From the NCBI GenBank assembly GCA_013115135.1, contig JABANP010000440.1:1-44522 (forward strand): a stretch of 44,522 bases of DNA. The letters run 5' to 3'. This stretch comes from Perkinsus olseni. Its lineage: Eukaryota > Perkinsozoa > Perkinsida > Perkinsidae. The notes below the pieces were generated by a model. It worked only from the letters and a program-made list of their open reading frames with translations, had not been told where the DNA came from and did not search any database. The translations under genes and the position numbers were made by a program. This document shows positions 33,082-44,489 of the stretch, one piece after another. The first letter of the stretch is position 1, and each line of letters starts with the position of its first letter.

Positions 33082-34739
33082 ATGCCCGGTCCGCTCGTTA
33101 TCAAACTACGCTACCGCGAACAAGTCATCCGCAGGAGGGTGGATTCGACAGAGTGCAATTCATACTCGCATGTATTGAACTTAATCACCGAGGCCTGGCC
33201 TGCCCTCGTAGAACAGCAGTTCTCTGTACACTACGTCGACGATGACGGCGATAAGTGCGTCCTTGATGAGCAATCTTTCGGGGATGCCGTTGCTTTAACC
33301 CGAGATGGAATGACAAGCCTGCAGTTCTTCGTAGAGGTGAGCCGCGCCTGCATTCAATACGTCACGTAGCTTACCTCCAAAATTTTGTCAGACTCCTCAA
33401 GAAGCTGGCTCTCGCTGTACTCCTCTGAGCGCTGGCAGCGAACGCTTCACTGAATCCTCCATCGCTGACCTGAAGACTGATAATCCGCCGAAAGAGTGAG
33501 CCCACCACCATCGGATAACCAATGATCATCTTTTGGTTCCAGGTGGTCTCTAAGGGCCCGCGTGACTACCACACCAGTTCTCCGAGAATTTGAGCGCAAC
33601 AACTTCAAAGGCAGCTACTTCACGGTCAATCTCACAGATGAGCGGGACAGGATCCGGGCCATCTTCTTCAACAGAGTGAGAGTACGCCTCACACAATAAC
33701 AGTGATCACTAAGTAGGCTGCCCGTGACTATGGGACTGTTCTGAAGAAGGACCACGTCTATTTATTCCGCGGGGGACAAGTCAAGCCTGCGCACAAAGTA
33801 TATAATGCCGATGATACCCATGAGGTACATCGGCTAGGCGCAGCAATACAGCCCACTGCAGCAATTCCCCCTAGGTGAAGTTCAACTCACCTGGCACATC
33901 TATCGAGGAGGTGGCGCTTCTCGCGGATCGACCCATGCCATCAGCCTCTAGCGAGGAGTCATCACAGAATTCTATTCACGCCGCTCCGACTCGGTTCATC
34001 ACTACAGCTGATGTTGGGATCTTCGATGTGGGGTCTCACGTGAACCTGACAGGGGTGTGCATCACAGCGGAACCGACCGAGGTGAGAATCGATAGCAAAC
34101 TTCCATATCGCTCACTTGCATCTGCCAACAGATTCTGTAACGCAGAATCATACATTCTCTTTCCTTCCAGACCATCAGTGAAGGTGACTGCGGCGAAGAT
34201 GCAGAGGCATTCCTTTTAGCGGACGAGTATGGGATCGTTCGTGTGAATGCGTAGTAGTCCTGCTATGAACTCCTGCACGAGTAGCCTCGTCGCGTTGAAT
34301 AGTAACTCAAATTGCAATCAATACTCCTGGCTGCATGGCCTGCCGTCAATCCTGCTCATCCGTATTCTCAGGGCCAGCCAGGGCAGAATCGGCAAGAAGA
34401 CTGCAAGGAACAACTCAATCGTGCTCATTACTAATGTAACTATGACTTACACCCTCATCTAGCCACTTTTGCTTCGAATTTAGGCGAAGGTCGATGATAA
34501 TGAAGAGAGTCGACTGTCTTTCGATGGATCCACGACCATCCAAGTATCTGGAAGAAGAGCTATATATTACAAGGATCTCACGAGAGAAATGAGCCCATCA
34601 CGGCTGCTTTTACCGTCAGGTCAATCCTAGCCCTGCTATCCCACGAGTTCGAGAGGTCAGTATGTGGCGTGCCACACAGCCCGGAGGGAATAATAGGGCG
34701 CATCCATACGCTAACAGACCATGCCATACAAATGGAAAT
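33082..34739 (+). CDS. PB1-domain protein fused to two RPA1-like OB folds
   Basis: Exons 33082-33336, 33392-33495, 33543-33675, 33717-33824, 33875-34081, 34171-34250, 34372-34435, 34484-34543, 34620-34655 and probably 34718-34739; all phases agree (349 codons by 34655). Residues 1-85 are a PB1 domain: basic strand VIKLRYREQVIRRR, then the acidic OPCA loop YVDDDGDKCVLDEQSF. From about 120 comes an OB fold like RPA1 DBD-A: WSLRARVTTTPVLREFE, FTVNLTDERDRIRAIFFN, HVYLFRGGQVKPAHKVYN. After a Ser-rich linker, a DBD-B-like fold: GSHVNLTGVCITAEP, LLADEYGIVRVNA, IVLIT, STTIQVNPSPAIPRVRE (compare the NPDIPEA end of RPA1 DBD-B). The usual RPA1 N-terminal OB domain is replaced by PB1, which normally mediates PB1-PB1 pairing. 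ATG 33082 is the first Met in frame. Confidence 0.68.
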
Positions 34740-34835
34740 GTGAGACTCGTAAAAACAGCTAACACGACGGTAAAACTGCGAGTTGGTATAGAATGAGTGA
34801 GCTCCGCCACAACTCAATCTAGACTGACCGCGCAG

Positions 34836-35390
34836 CGGAACAATCACACCCGTTACCAAGAAGGTTTGATGACCTCTTACGGCATCTTATACTCAGCGAA
34901 GAAGCTCAAGCAGCAGCCGCTACACGGATCAACAAGATATGGAGATATTCCGCTTCGTGTCCAACGAAGCGGCGGCAGCAGTATCTGAAGGCCGCCAAGT
35001 ACATGCCCGCGGGAATAAAATATGGGAGAAAGCAGTTCAGCAGGGTGAGACGGACGAGATGCCATCGATCCTTCCATGTCATCCACCACTCCTAGGTGTG
35101 GCAGCTCCTCATCCCGCGCAGAGCATCAGGACAAGGTGGGATAGAAACATCGCCGGCAGAGTGCTGGAGCTCTCACAACGGCTCGCAGACGAGAGGCAGA
35201 GTACTGCTGAGCCAGAGGTATCTACCCAGTATAGTCAGCAAATCGCAGTAGCTACGAAGGATCGTGATCACTCTAATTGCCCCCTCACTCACTCTTTTGT
35301 AGGCTCAAGAGGCCCAAGTCGATACTCAGGAGGCTCACGTGGATATTCAGGAGGCCTCAGGGTCGTCGAGCGGTTACGGCGAAAACTAAA
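34836..35390 (+). CDS. Probable 3' exons of the PB1/OB-fold gene, model unresolved
   Basis: Open segments 34836-35044, 35096-35218 and 35304-35390 bordered by GTGAGA and GTATCT donors and CTCCTAG and TTTTGTAG acceptors. Two frames compete in the first segment (one reads FDDLLRHLILSEEAQAAAA, the other MEIFRFVSNEAAAAVSEG); the second joins in phase with a helical acidic tail, VLELSQRLADERQSTAEPE then AQEAQVDTQEAHVDIQEA, ending in TAA at 35388. No RPA1 domain C zinc ribbon is seen. It could be the C-terminus of the gene at 33082 or a separate gene. Confidence 0.4.
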
Positions 35391-35592
35391 AATGATGAAT
35401 GCCGCTTCGATTGCACAGTGAGACTCCCATTCTTAACATCTGCCAACTACTTTTTGCATTAATCATAACCACATGCAGCTTTAAATTCATCATTCCTTGC
35501 GTTGACACCCCCTTCTCACTCGTGGACTTTCATTTCTGCAACTGAGTCCGCGTGGCTGTAGTAGTGGTATTATCTCCTTCCATGTCAGCGCC

Positions 35593-35793
35593 CTCATCGT
35601 CCGCCGCTGGTTCACGAGGGGAGTCGCCTCAGCACTGCTGAGTCAGCAGTCGCTTCAAGACATCCTTCGAGGCGAAAAATCAGCCCTCGAGAGGTTGCTA
35701 CACCGTTCGCCTAAGGGTAGCAGCGGTTTGCACAGCAAAGATCCAACCGAAAGTGAAGACGAGCTCACAGGACGACGATTATCAGCCGTGTAA
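35593..35793 (+). CDS. Possible terminal exon, unknown
   Basis: After a CCATGTCAG acceptor a frame without ATG runs to TAA at 35791 and reads a natural charged tail (LSQQSLQDILRGEKSALERL). It may be the last exon of an upstream gene. No domain. Confidence 0.3.
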   Translation, partial: LIVRRWFTRGVASALLSQQSLQDILRGEKSALERLLHRSPKGSSGLHSKDPTESEDELTGRRLSAV

Positions 35794-36148
35794 TCCAGCA
35801 CTCTTCGATAGTAATCAAAGCAGGGTCGATGGCCAGTTAGAACTCAACTCGATATGCCTGAAGTGACTCGCTGACGCTTGTTGTGTTCACAGAGGTGGTC
35901 GTCGGCGTCACAAAGGGGGCCCTTGTGCTCATCAAAGAGGGAATAATAGGAGCCATGTCGATAGAGCCGGTTATCGTAGGAGCCATACTGGTGGCAGTCG
36001 TCTAAACAGCCATGTTGGTGATGATAACTGTGACAGTTGAGACCGTTAAACTGTCTCAACGGTCTCGTATACCTCCTGACTCAACAACCTCTGACCTCCT
36101 GTGCTGGATTTCGGAGAAATAGTTCAGATCCAATCTCATATGTCTTTC
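35794..36148. other. Intergenic with palindrome
   Basis: No gene. GGTGGTCGTCGGCGTCACAAAGG-like words resemble 22790-22900. A palindrome with arms GAGACCGTT and AACGGTCTC and a 10-nt loop lies at 36039-36066, just upstream of the transposase gene. Confidence 0.6.
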
Positions 36149-39100
36149 ATGGAGACAACACCAGCTTCAACACATTCATCACAATCATCACAATCATCAA
36201 GATCATGTCCGAGGACTGTTAACTCTGCAGGGTAAGGCCGCTTGAAAGTCTCGTGTCTAACAATGCTGCCATAGGTGCTCATCATCAACTTCGTATGCAG
36301 CAGCCCAGTCGGGATCCTCTCGGGAAGGATATAGACTTTCCGAAATATGCGCACTGGGGCAATCGTGGTCTCGCGGTTCGGATCCGAGCACTGCAAGGGA
36401 CCTGAACCTGGAACTGAGCAGCTCTCCAGTTCCCGAAGAAGGACTCAGCGATGAGCCTACTCCACCTCGACCAACTAGGAAAACACTGCAGTACAATCGT
36501 CCTGGTACGAGCTGTAGAACCCTCGAGGAGGCCAAGGAGGCTTTGGAGGCCATATCTGGCTTCAAAGTTTGCACTAAGGGGTCCTACTGTAAGAAGGATG
36601 GGACTTACGTGTACAAGTACGTGTGCTGTTACGGGAGAGGGAGGAGGGCCGGCTACAGCTGTCCGTACGCTGCGCAAATCGCTCGCGTCGACCGTGCTGG
36701 TACTCTGGGAATGGCGTTCGAAGTCCTGGTACCTGCATCACCCTACGACCAGCATAAACATGATCAGACGGCCGGCGCTACGTCGAAGGAACCTATTCTG
36801 AGCCGAGTCGCCTCCGATGTAGTGGTGCAGCAGCATGAAGGGCGTGGAAAGCCTCTCAACACCTTCCGCACCTTGAGAAAAAGAGGCTTGTTACCGCCAT
36901 CGGCTAGCAGGAAATCGGTGATGAAGGCCATCTACAATAAGAGGGAACGACGACGTGAGGGACAAGATGGAACCGGGAAAAACCTGGCTAGTATACGGAA
37001 GTTCTGCGAGGATCATTCAGTCAGGCCTCACTCTGACGAAGAAGCCTATTGCATCGGGTATGGGACTGGTACTTGTACGTACTTCGTATTTTCATGCCCC
37101 AAACTACTGTTGGAGAATACGCAGGGAGAAAACGTGGTGCTTACCTGCGACCACACCGACGGCCTGAGCTGGCTTGGGCTGACAACACTGGTGGTAGGCA
37201 CCCTACATCCGTCGGGTAGATACAGACCGGTATGTTTCGCCTTAACCACCAATAAGAAGACCGCGTCCACAGCCGCGGTCTTCGCCTGCATCAGACAGCA
37301 AGCAGAAGCTCTTGGCGTTGCATTTCGGCCGACAACGATACTGGCAGACGGAGCAGAATGCTTCACGAAAGCATACATACAGGTGAGCCTGATAGTCAGT
37401 AGTAGTCGTGATAGTCAGTAGTAGTCGTGATAGTCGGTAGTAGTCAGTAGTAGTCGTGATAGTCAGTAGTAGTCGTGATAGTCAGTAGTAGTCGTGATAG
37501 TCAGTAGTAGTCAGTAGTAGTCGTGATAGTCGGTAGTAGTCAGTAGTAGTCGTGATAGTCAATAGTAGTCGTGATAGTCAGTAGTAGTCGTGATAGTCGG
37601 TGGTAGTCAGTAGTAGTCGTGATAGTCGGTGGTAGTCAGTAGTAGTCGTGATAGTCAGTAGTAGTCGTGATAGTCAGTGGTAGTCGTGGTAGTCAGTAGT
37701 AGTCAGTAGTAGTCGTGATAGTCGGTAGTAGTCAGTAGTAGTCAGTAGTAGTCGTGATAGTCAGTAGTAGTCAGTAGTAGTCAGTAGTAGTCGTGATAGT
37801 CGGTAGTAGTCAGTAGTAGTCGTGATAGTCGGTAGTAGTCAGTAGTAGTCGTGATAGTCAGTAGTAGTCAGTAGTAGTCAGTAGTAGTCAGTGATAGTCG
37901 TGATAGTCAGTAGTAGTCGTGATAGTCGGTAGTAGTCAGTAGTAGTCGTGATAGTCGGTAGTACTCAGTAGTAGTCAGTAGTAGTCGTGATAGTCAGTAG
38001 TAGTCAGTAGTAGTCGTGATAGTCGGTAGTAGTCAGTAGTAGTCGTGATAGTCGGTAGTAGTCAGTAGTAGTCGTGATAGTCAGTAGTAGTCAGTAGTAG
38101 TCAGTGATAGTCGTGATAGTCAGTAGTAGTCGTGATAGTCGGTAGTAGTCAGTAGTAGTCGTGATAGTCGGTAGTACTCAGTAGTAGTCAGTAGTAGTCG
38201 TGATAGTCAGTAGTAGTCAGTAGTAGTCGTGATAGTCAGTAGTAGTCGTGATAGTCAGTAGTAGTCGTGATAGTCGGTAGTAGTCAGTAGTAGTCAGTAG
38301 TAGTCAGTAGTAGTCGTGATAGTCAGTAGTAGTCGTGATAGTCGGTAGTAGTCAGTAGTAGTCAGTAGTAGTCGTGATAGTCAGTAGTAGTCAGTAGTAG
38401 TCGTGATAGTCGGTAGTAGTCAGTAGTAGTCGTGATAGTCAGTAGTAGTCAGTAGTAGTCAGTAGTAGTCGTGATAGTCAGTAGTAGTCGGTAGTAGTCA
38501 GTAGTAGTCGTGATAGTCAGTAGTAGTCGTGATAGTCAGTAGTAGTCAGTAGTAGTCGTGATAGTCGGTAGTAGTCAGTAGTAGTCGTGATAGTCAGTAG
38601 TAGTCAGTAGTAGTCGTGATAGTCGGTAGTAGTCAGTAGTAGTCGTGATAGTCGGTAGTAGTCAGTAGTAGTCGTGATAGTCAGTAGTAGTCAGTAGTAG
38701 TCAGTGGTAGTCGTGATAGTCAGTAGTAGTCGTGATAGTCAGTAGTAGTCGGTAGTAGTCAGTAGTAGTCGTGATAGTCGGTAGTAGTCGGTAGTAGTCA
38801 GTAGTAGTCGTGATAGTCGGTAGTAGTCGGTAGTAGTCAGTAGTAGTCGTGATAGTCAGTAGTAGTCAGTAGTAGTCGGTAGTAGTCAGTAGTAGTCGTG
38901 ATAGTCGGTAGTAGTCGGTAGTAGTCAGTAGTAGTCGTGATAGTCAGTAGTGGTCAGTAGTAGTCAGTAGTAGTCGTGATAGTCGGTAGTAGTCGGTAGT
39001 AGTCAGTAGTAGTCGTGATAGTCGGTAGTAGTCGGTAGTAGTCGTGATAGTCAGTAGTAGTCGTGATAGTCGGTAGTAGTCAGTAGTAGTCAGTAGTAGT

Positions 39101-41137
39101 CAGTAGTAGTCAGTAGTAGTCAGTAGTAGTCGTGATAGACAGTAGTAAAAATATAACTGCAGCCCAGGTATTCGGCCCACTGAGTCCGAGGGGCTTGGAC
39201 AAGGATCTGAAATGGAACAGAGACGAGATGCAGCCAGCGACAAGGCTTTACTGCTGGGTCCATATGCTTCGTGCAGTTATCCAACATCTGCCGGCCTACA
39301 TCAACCTGACCACCGAAGGATCAACGGACAATGTGGAAGCTACGACTAAGGATTTCAAAAAGGACGTGAAGGCGCTCCATCGCTGCACCAGCAATTCCAT
39401 TTTCGAGGACGCAGTACAAGCCATGGCGATGAAATGGGGGGTAACGCATCCAAATCTCTGGACGTATTTCCGAAACACGTGGTTATGTATGAAAGCTACT
39501 TGGTATATAGGAGCACACGGTGTGCCTTGGTTTATACCAAGGCACACCTGTGCGACGGAAGGAATTAACGGAGGACTTCATTCAGGTGAGGGGACAAAAG
39601 CTTAGTAATTGGGGTAGCCTTTAGTCACGCCTTTAGTTCACCCCTACTCAAATATTTCATGGTCTATCAATCTAGCTTTTTTGAACCCCCTCGTTATGCT
39701 CAAACTAAGAGATATATATCCATGCTATTTCCAAATATTATAATATACACGTACTTGAATTCAAATTTGATTTTTTCATAACTGTGATTCCACGTCTATG
39801 ACTCCTACCTGGGCGCCCATAACGAATACGATAGTCACGTCGCTCATCCACAGGTCGAATCAAGAAGAGTGCTACCTTCAATGAGCTAGTACACGAGGTC
39901 CTCGAGTGCTGCGAGGATTTCGCATGGGGGAAAGAACCTGAAGAGGACAGAGCTTCGTTGAAGCGGGCCACAGAGGCGGCTAAATGGGCGCTACAACTCG
40001 ATGTTATCTATACGGATGAGTCTGCGAGCTATTACATGGTCCCTAGCAAGGCTCTATTACAATCAGCGGCTAATCAGGAAGTTGTAGATAGCATGGTTGC
40101 ACAGCTTTACCTACGACACCAAGGAGCAGCAGCTGCGGAATGGGATGACTGGAGCCAGATCCGTACTACTATCGAGAATATACTCATAATCGACGCCCGA
40201 CCCGGAATGCGATACTCCTGTACTTGCTACCAATCCAAGCAAGCTAAGAAGACGAAGAAGACTTGTGACCACTCATTAGGAGTAAAGCTGTTGGTCCAGG
40301 GACATCTCGGACCCTATCAAATTCAAGACCTTCTTGATTTCGGGCCGAAGTCTGTCGGACGGCCGAAGTAAGTAAGCGGTCCGATCGGACAGGGGAGGGC
40401 CTCACCATGAGGCAAGGTAGTTGGTTGTCTCGCTCCGCCGTGTTTCAGGTACGACACAACGTCGGCCCTCGAGATCGATGACGCACATCGAGAACGAGGA
40501 GAGCAGATCGACAACAACATGGCACGAGGACCTCCCAATGTGCCCAGACTACCGCAGCGCGCAAGGCGAATCGATACCAGCCGCATCACTTCGTCAACAC
40601 CCGCACGAAGATCTTCCAGTAATGAGGCGAATAGGGTGTCTCTGAAGAGTAGATGCTCGCTTCATATTAAACAATGCAACGCCTCACACCGACCCGTTGC
40701 AGTCTCAGTCACTCAGCCTGAGTCCCAGCACTATTCAGGCGCTCATTCTTCCTCCCCTTCGAGCACAGAGACACGTTCAGAGCCTCAGTCCCTCGCAGGC
40801 GACGGCCCACAACCTGCTCAAATACAGCCATGTACAGGTGAGAGTAATAGCACGCAGTAGAAGTTATTACATCATATCAATGTTAGACCGTGATGAGAAC
40901 ATCTTCCAGGCTGGAGGCGACAACGACGTCGGTATATCCCCAGAGGCTGATAACAACACACTACTGGGAGACGGTAGCTCGGCGACGGTTAGTCCAATCC
41001 AAATAAGCACACCCCCACTGAGAAAGAGGCTACGTAAGAAGAATCGGCCCGACTACCAACAGATGGAGTACGGAAGAACGGTGATGGTGAAACGGAGGCA
41101 ATCCACCCCCAGTCCACTATGTGAGCCGCACCCGTGA
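36149..41137 (+). CDS. Mutator-like (MULE) transposase with SWIM zinc finger
   Basis: Exons 36149-36231, 36275-37382, 39168-39585, 39854-40367, 40449-40837 and about 40917-41137; phases agree to 910 residues. The Ser-rich start (ATG 36149) leads to a Cys/His region (KVCTKGSYC, YVCCYGRG, SCPYAAQ, HKHD) typical of the N-terminal DNA-binding zinc domain. The DDE core has Asp319/322 in LTCDHTDGLSW, Asp386 in TILADGAECFTKA, the C-x2-H motif at Cys426/His429 (CWVHMLRAV) and Glu528 in CATEGINGG. A SWIM finger follows: Cys659-x-Cys661-x12-Cys674-x-His676. The last two exons are low-complexity and Arg-rich; the final acceptor is uncertain because the stronger CCAG at 40909 gives a different short end. 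Intron 2 (1785 nt) is a minisatellite. Activity cuts and pastes DNA in MULEs; I found no terminal inverted repeats, so this may be a domesticated gene or a decayed element. Confidence 0.82.
37389..39140. repeat. Minisatellite filling intron 2 of the transposase gene
   Basis: About 1.75 kb composed of two words, AGTAGTCGTGATAGTC and the spacer (A/G)GTAGTAGTC, in varying order. It is full of stops in the gene's reading direction, yet the flanking exons join in frame (AYIQ to VFGP), so it must be removed as an intron with GTGAGC donor (37383) and GCAGCCCAG acceptor (39167). Confidence 0.93.
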
Positions 41138-42232
41138 GTGTTGCTCTTGCATGATAGTCATTGCATGTGTCGGAAGTATACCTATTACTCAAAACTCTAG
41201 CCCAATTTATAGTCACGGCGATACTGCATCAATATGTTGAGTTCAAGTGCACTTACGCGCCGATGGGTATCACAGTCGAAAGAAATGGGGAACGAATCGG
41301 GGGATCACTGTGTACTGCCGTTTAGTGGTGCGCAGGACATTCTCTAACATACACAATTGGAAAAGCGACGAGCACTAGATTTCTTGAAGCTCCGATGCCA
41401 TATAGTAACCATCTATTAGCTCACCCGGGTGGTGCCTGCACTTATTTGTAGTGGTGAATCCCAATTCATATGCATATCGCCCTATGTCCTCCAGCCAGGC
41501 ATCAAGAGCAGTGTAGACCTAAGGAGGAGACATCGTTCTCACCACATACAACACACCCCCAGTAGTACCGTCTCTTCCTCGATAGTATAGGGCCCATACT
41601 GGGCAGCTGTACGGCAGGCCTGATTCAGTTCGCCTACATACCCGCTCACGTGCCCCAAAGATCTAGAATGAAAGCGATTTGGCACTCTCAACTTCCTTGG
41701 CATGGCAGAAAATCAACGTATACTCTACCTAATACGTGGACACTGGTCAATAGTCCTAGAAAGCACGTATAATGGTCGTACACCGAAGAAAATAGTTAGG
41801 GGCAAGCATGAGTAATTTAGGGGCGGTTTGAGTACTTTAGGGGCGGGTTGAGGAATTTAGGGGCGCAGCGAGAAATTTAGGGGCGGGCATGAGCAGGCGC
41901 CCTGCCAAACCCCTTGAGCGGTAGTGGCACGAGGCTGCCAATACATTATCTACTTGTATTGGCCCACTCTCTTGGAAGCCGTCCATGAGAGGCTATTGTG
42001 AGCACACTGTGCTTCCCATAATTTCCTGTGCTGTCCGCCAGTGAATGGTGGACGTAGGGATTAATAACAAAAGATGATGTTCTTTAGGACAACTATGATA
42101 TATTGCTGTCGTGATAATAATCATCATGATACCATGTCGTGTACATGATGATGGTGCTGCAACATTTGTCGATGAAGTGTCGTTGTTCTTGTTGTTGTTG
42201 TCATTACGTTTGATACCTCCCCATCACCACAT
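41138..42232. other. Intergenic region between transposase and minus-strand gene
   Basis: No supportable gene. A small tandem repeat lies at 41800-41897. The ends of two converging genes face each other here. Confidence 0.6.
41800..41897. repeat. 20-bp tandem repeat with TTTAGGGGCG core
   Basis: Five units of 20-21 bp, each with (A/C)TTTAGGGGCG or a near form, then a variable GAG-containing half. The TTTAGGG word resembles some telomere repeats, but the 20-bp spacing does not. Confidence 0.85.
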
Positions 42233-44489
42233 CTATCCTAAAGTAATACTATTGGCAGTAGTTGATAGTAGGTGGTTATTACAACTTGGGGTATCATCAT
42301 AAGCGGTATCACCCAGTTGTCCTATTATCCTGCCTGTTGGCCTGAGGTAGTAGTCAGCATACTATACATCAATGCATACCCCACTATCACCTCCATCGTC
42401 GTCGTCGTCCATCACTCTCCTGCACATACCTCCTCAGTGATGATGACGCTGTGGTAGTATTCTTCCTTTTGTAATCCTCATCACCATTAACTTGTAGCAT
42501 CATTGTAGGTGTATCACCATCACGGACACGATGATTATGATGATGATGTTTGAGTACCCCAGTAGGCTTTAGTGCTATATCTAATAATAATAAAACATCG
42601 CATACACTTCATCAACATCATACTACTACTACTCACCATCCTGACACCAGCATCCTACAGTAGCCCCACCACGGTGTACTGCTGAAGATGACGGTATCTA
42701 ATGTTGATCATGGTATTATACAGGTATACTCCTACTCCGACGAATACCTTCGGGATGGCTAGAGTCCTTATAGTCTTCAAAGTACATACATGCTGTTGTT
42801 GATGATGATGATCTGCCGTAGTAGTGGTGGTAGTTGTTGCGTTACCATGAGAATGCATACCAAGCAGAGTGGTAGAGGCAGTTGAGTGTGAGAAATATGG
42901 TACTGCATCAGTAACTAACGAGGATCACTACTTCCCATACTATCCTTCACACACTTACCATAATGATAGTCTTGATGATAAGCAGCAGCAGCAGGAGGAG
43001 GAGGATGGGCGTTATTGTATCTTATTTCACCTTCATTGATACATTGCGAGCATGCAGCATCCTCACATGCTGCCCATGAGTTACCTATTGTGCACAGCAG
43101 AAGGAGTAATCAAATACGTACTACTACTACCATTATCAAGTATGGTTATTGTCTTCCATAACGACCATTGTTGTGATGGTAAGGTAACATCACCACACAC
43201 AGCAGCAACTAGATGTTGATGCCCTGGAAGCATGGGATAGATAGAGGAGGAATGACGACTGTATCGATATGATGAAGTAGAGATCGGCATATCATCAAGC
43301 GTAGTATTGGATGATAACATGTTCGGGTCGACTGCTTGAAGGCACCTCTGTCCAATATCAGATGAATATCTCAATCTTATTCTATCACCGCCGCCGCCGC
43401 CGCCAGCACCATTATCTAGATGTCCAGTTGTAATGATGATATCCCATGATTGCCTCAACTCCTTATTAACTGTATTGGAGCATACATCACTAACTACCTG
43501 AATGATGATACCAACAACAACTACAACAAGATGATGATGTATCCTGTGGCTTGTATTACATGCCATGCTTGCCAAGCGTCTACTGCAAGTTGATCATCAT
43601 GAGTGTTCCATGATGAGGGTGGGAGCCTTGAATATGGATATGCTGGTTTGGCCGTAAGACAGCTCCGACCATTGATCAATTGACCAGTGGATGGTATATA
43701 ACTCCTACTAGAGGCAGTATACACATGCTCTCAGTGTTACTATCAGTGTTGTTACCATATTGTATTATTGTTCTCTTCTCCTGTTGGTGATGATGCACAG
43801 TCCTTGATCATTGTGACTAGCCCTCTTAACTCATCATGGTGTAGGCATTGATCATTGGATACTATACGATATCTTGATGCTTTACGACATTCACAATGAC
43901 CATGATGACCATGGTCCAACTGTGGCCATAGACCTTTGTGTAAGGTATGATATGTGCAATACAGCCCGACATACGCTGTTATTGGTCGTGTGTATCTCGT
44001 CATTGATGATTAGCTAGTAGTAGTAGTAGTAGTAGTAGTAGTAGCAGCAGCAGCAGTAGTGTAGCTTACATTCCTTGCGCAATATCCCCTAGTCTGATGT
44101 TACCATCGCAAGAACAATAATCTCCGGTAATATTCGAACATTTCCTCCATGCACCTAATGCAGGCATTAAGACAGTTGTATTATAACGTATCGGTATTAC
44201 CAAGATTGGTAGTCACTTTATTATTAGTAAGAGGAGTAGCATCATCTTCATCCTTGATAGATTCAAGGCTCGTCGAATCGTACACAAGGGTAACTAGTAA
44301 TGAGTACGTGGAGCGGATGAGAGTGATATCTATAATACCACAACATTCCGTAAACCTACCTGTATCACTAGGTTGATTAGTGTCATCGTCGGGTGATGAT
44401 GGTGATACAGCAGGCCATACTTCAATACTGCTATTGGAAGTTGTTACTACCATCAGTAGATATACCAGACTCATAGATGGGATCATCAT
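42233..44489 (-). CDS. Predicted secreted Cys-rich protein with ricin-B-type lectin repeats
   Basis: Eleven exons on the minus strand: 44489-44360, 44293-44201, 44154-44070, 43995-43756, 43704-43560, 43497-43131, 43084-42959, 42792-42730, 42681-42637, 42580-42430, 42341-42233. Phases agree at all ten introns and the total, 1554 nt, gives 517 residues plus TAG. The start MMIPSMSLVYLLMVV looks like a signal peptide; Thr/Ser/Asn-rich sequence follows. Two segments fit the beta-trefoil CLxA...C...QxW pattern: GQLINGRSCLTA (Cys198) to VSDVCSN (Cys237) and QSW (247-249); GQRCLQAV (Cys283) to VAAVC (Cys332) and QQW (340-342). Other Cys clusters: CSNITGDYCSC, HCECRK, ACEDAACSQC, GCWCQD. Likely a secreted carbohydrate-binding or surface protein; the fold call is tentative, the gene model much less so. 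Acceptors of exons 4 and 9 are the weakest choices. Confidence 0.68.
44015..44060. repeat. (TAG)n/(CAG)n microsatellite in intron 3
   Basis: About ten TAG units followed by CAG units, lying wholly inside the intron between exons 3 and 4 of the minus-strand gene. Confidence 0.9.
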
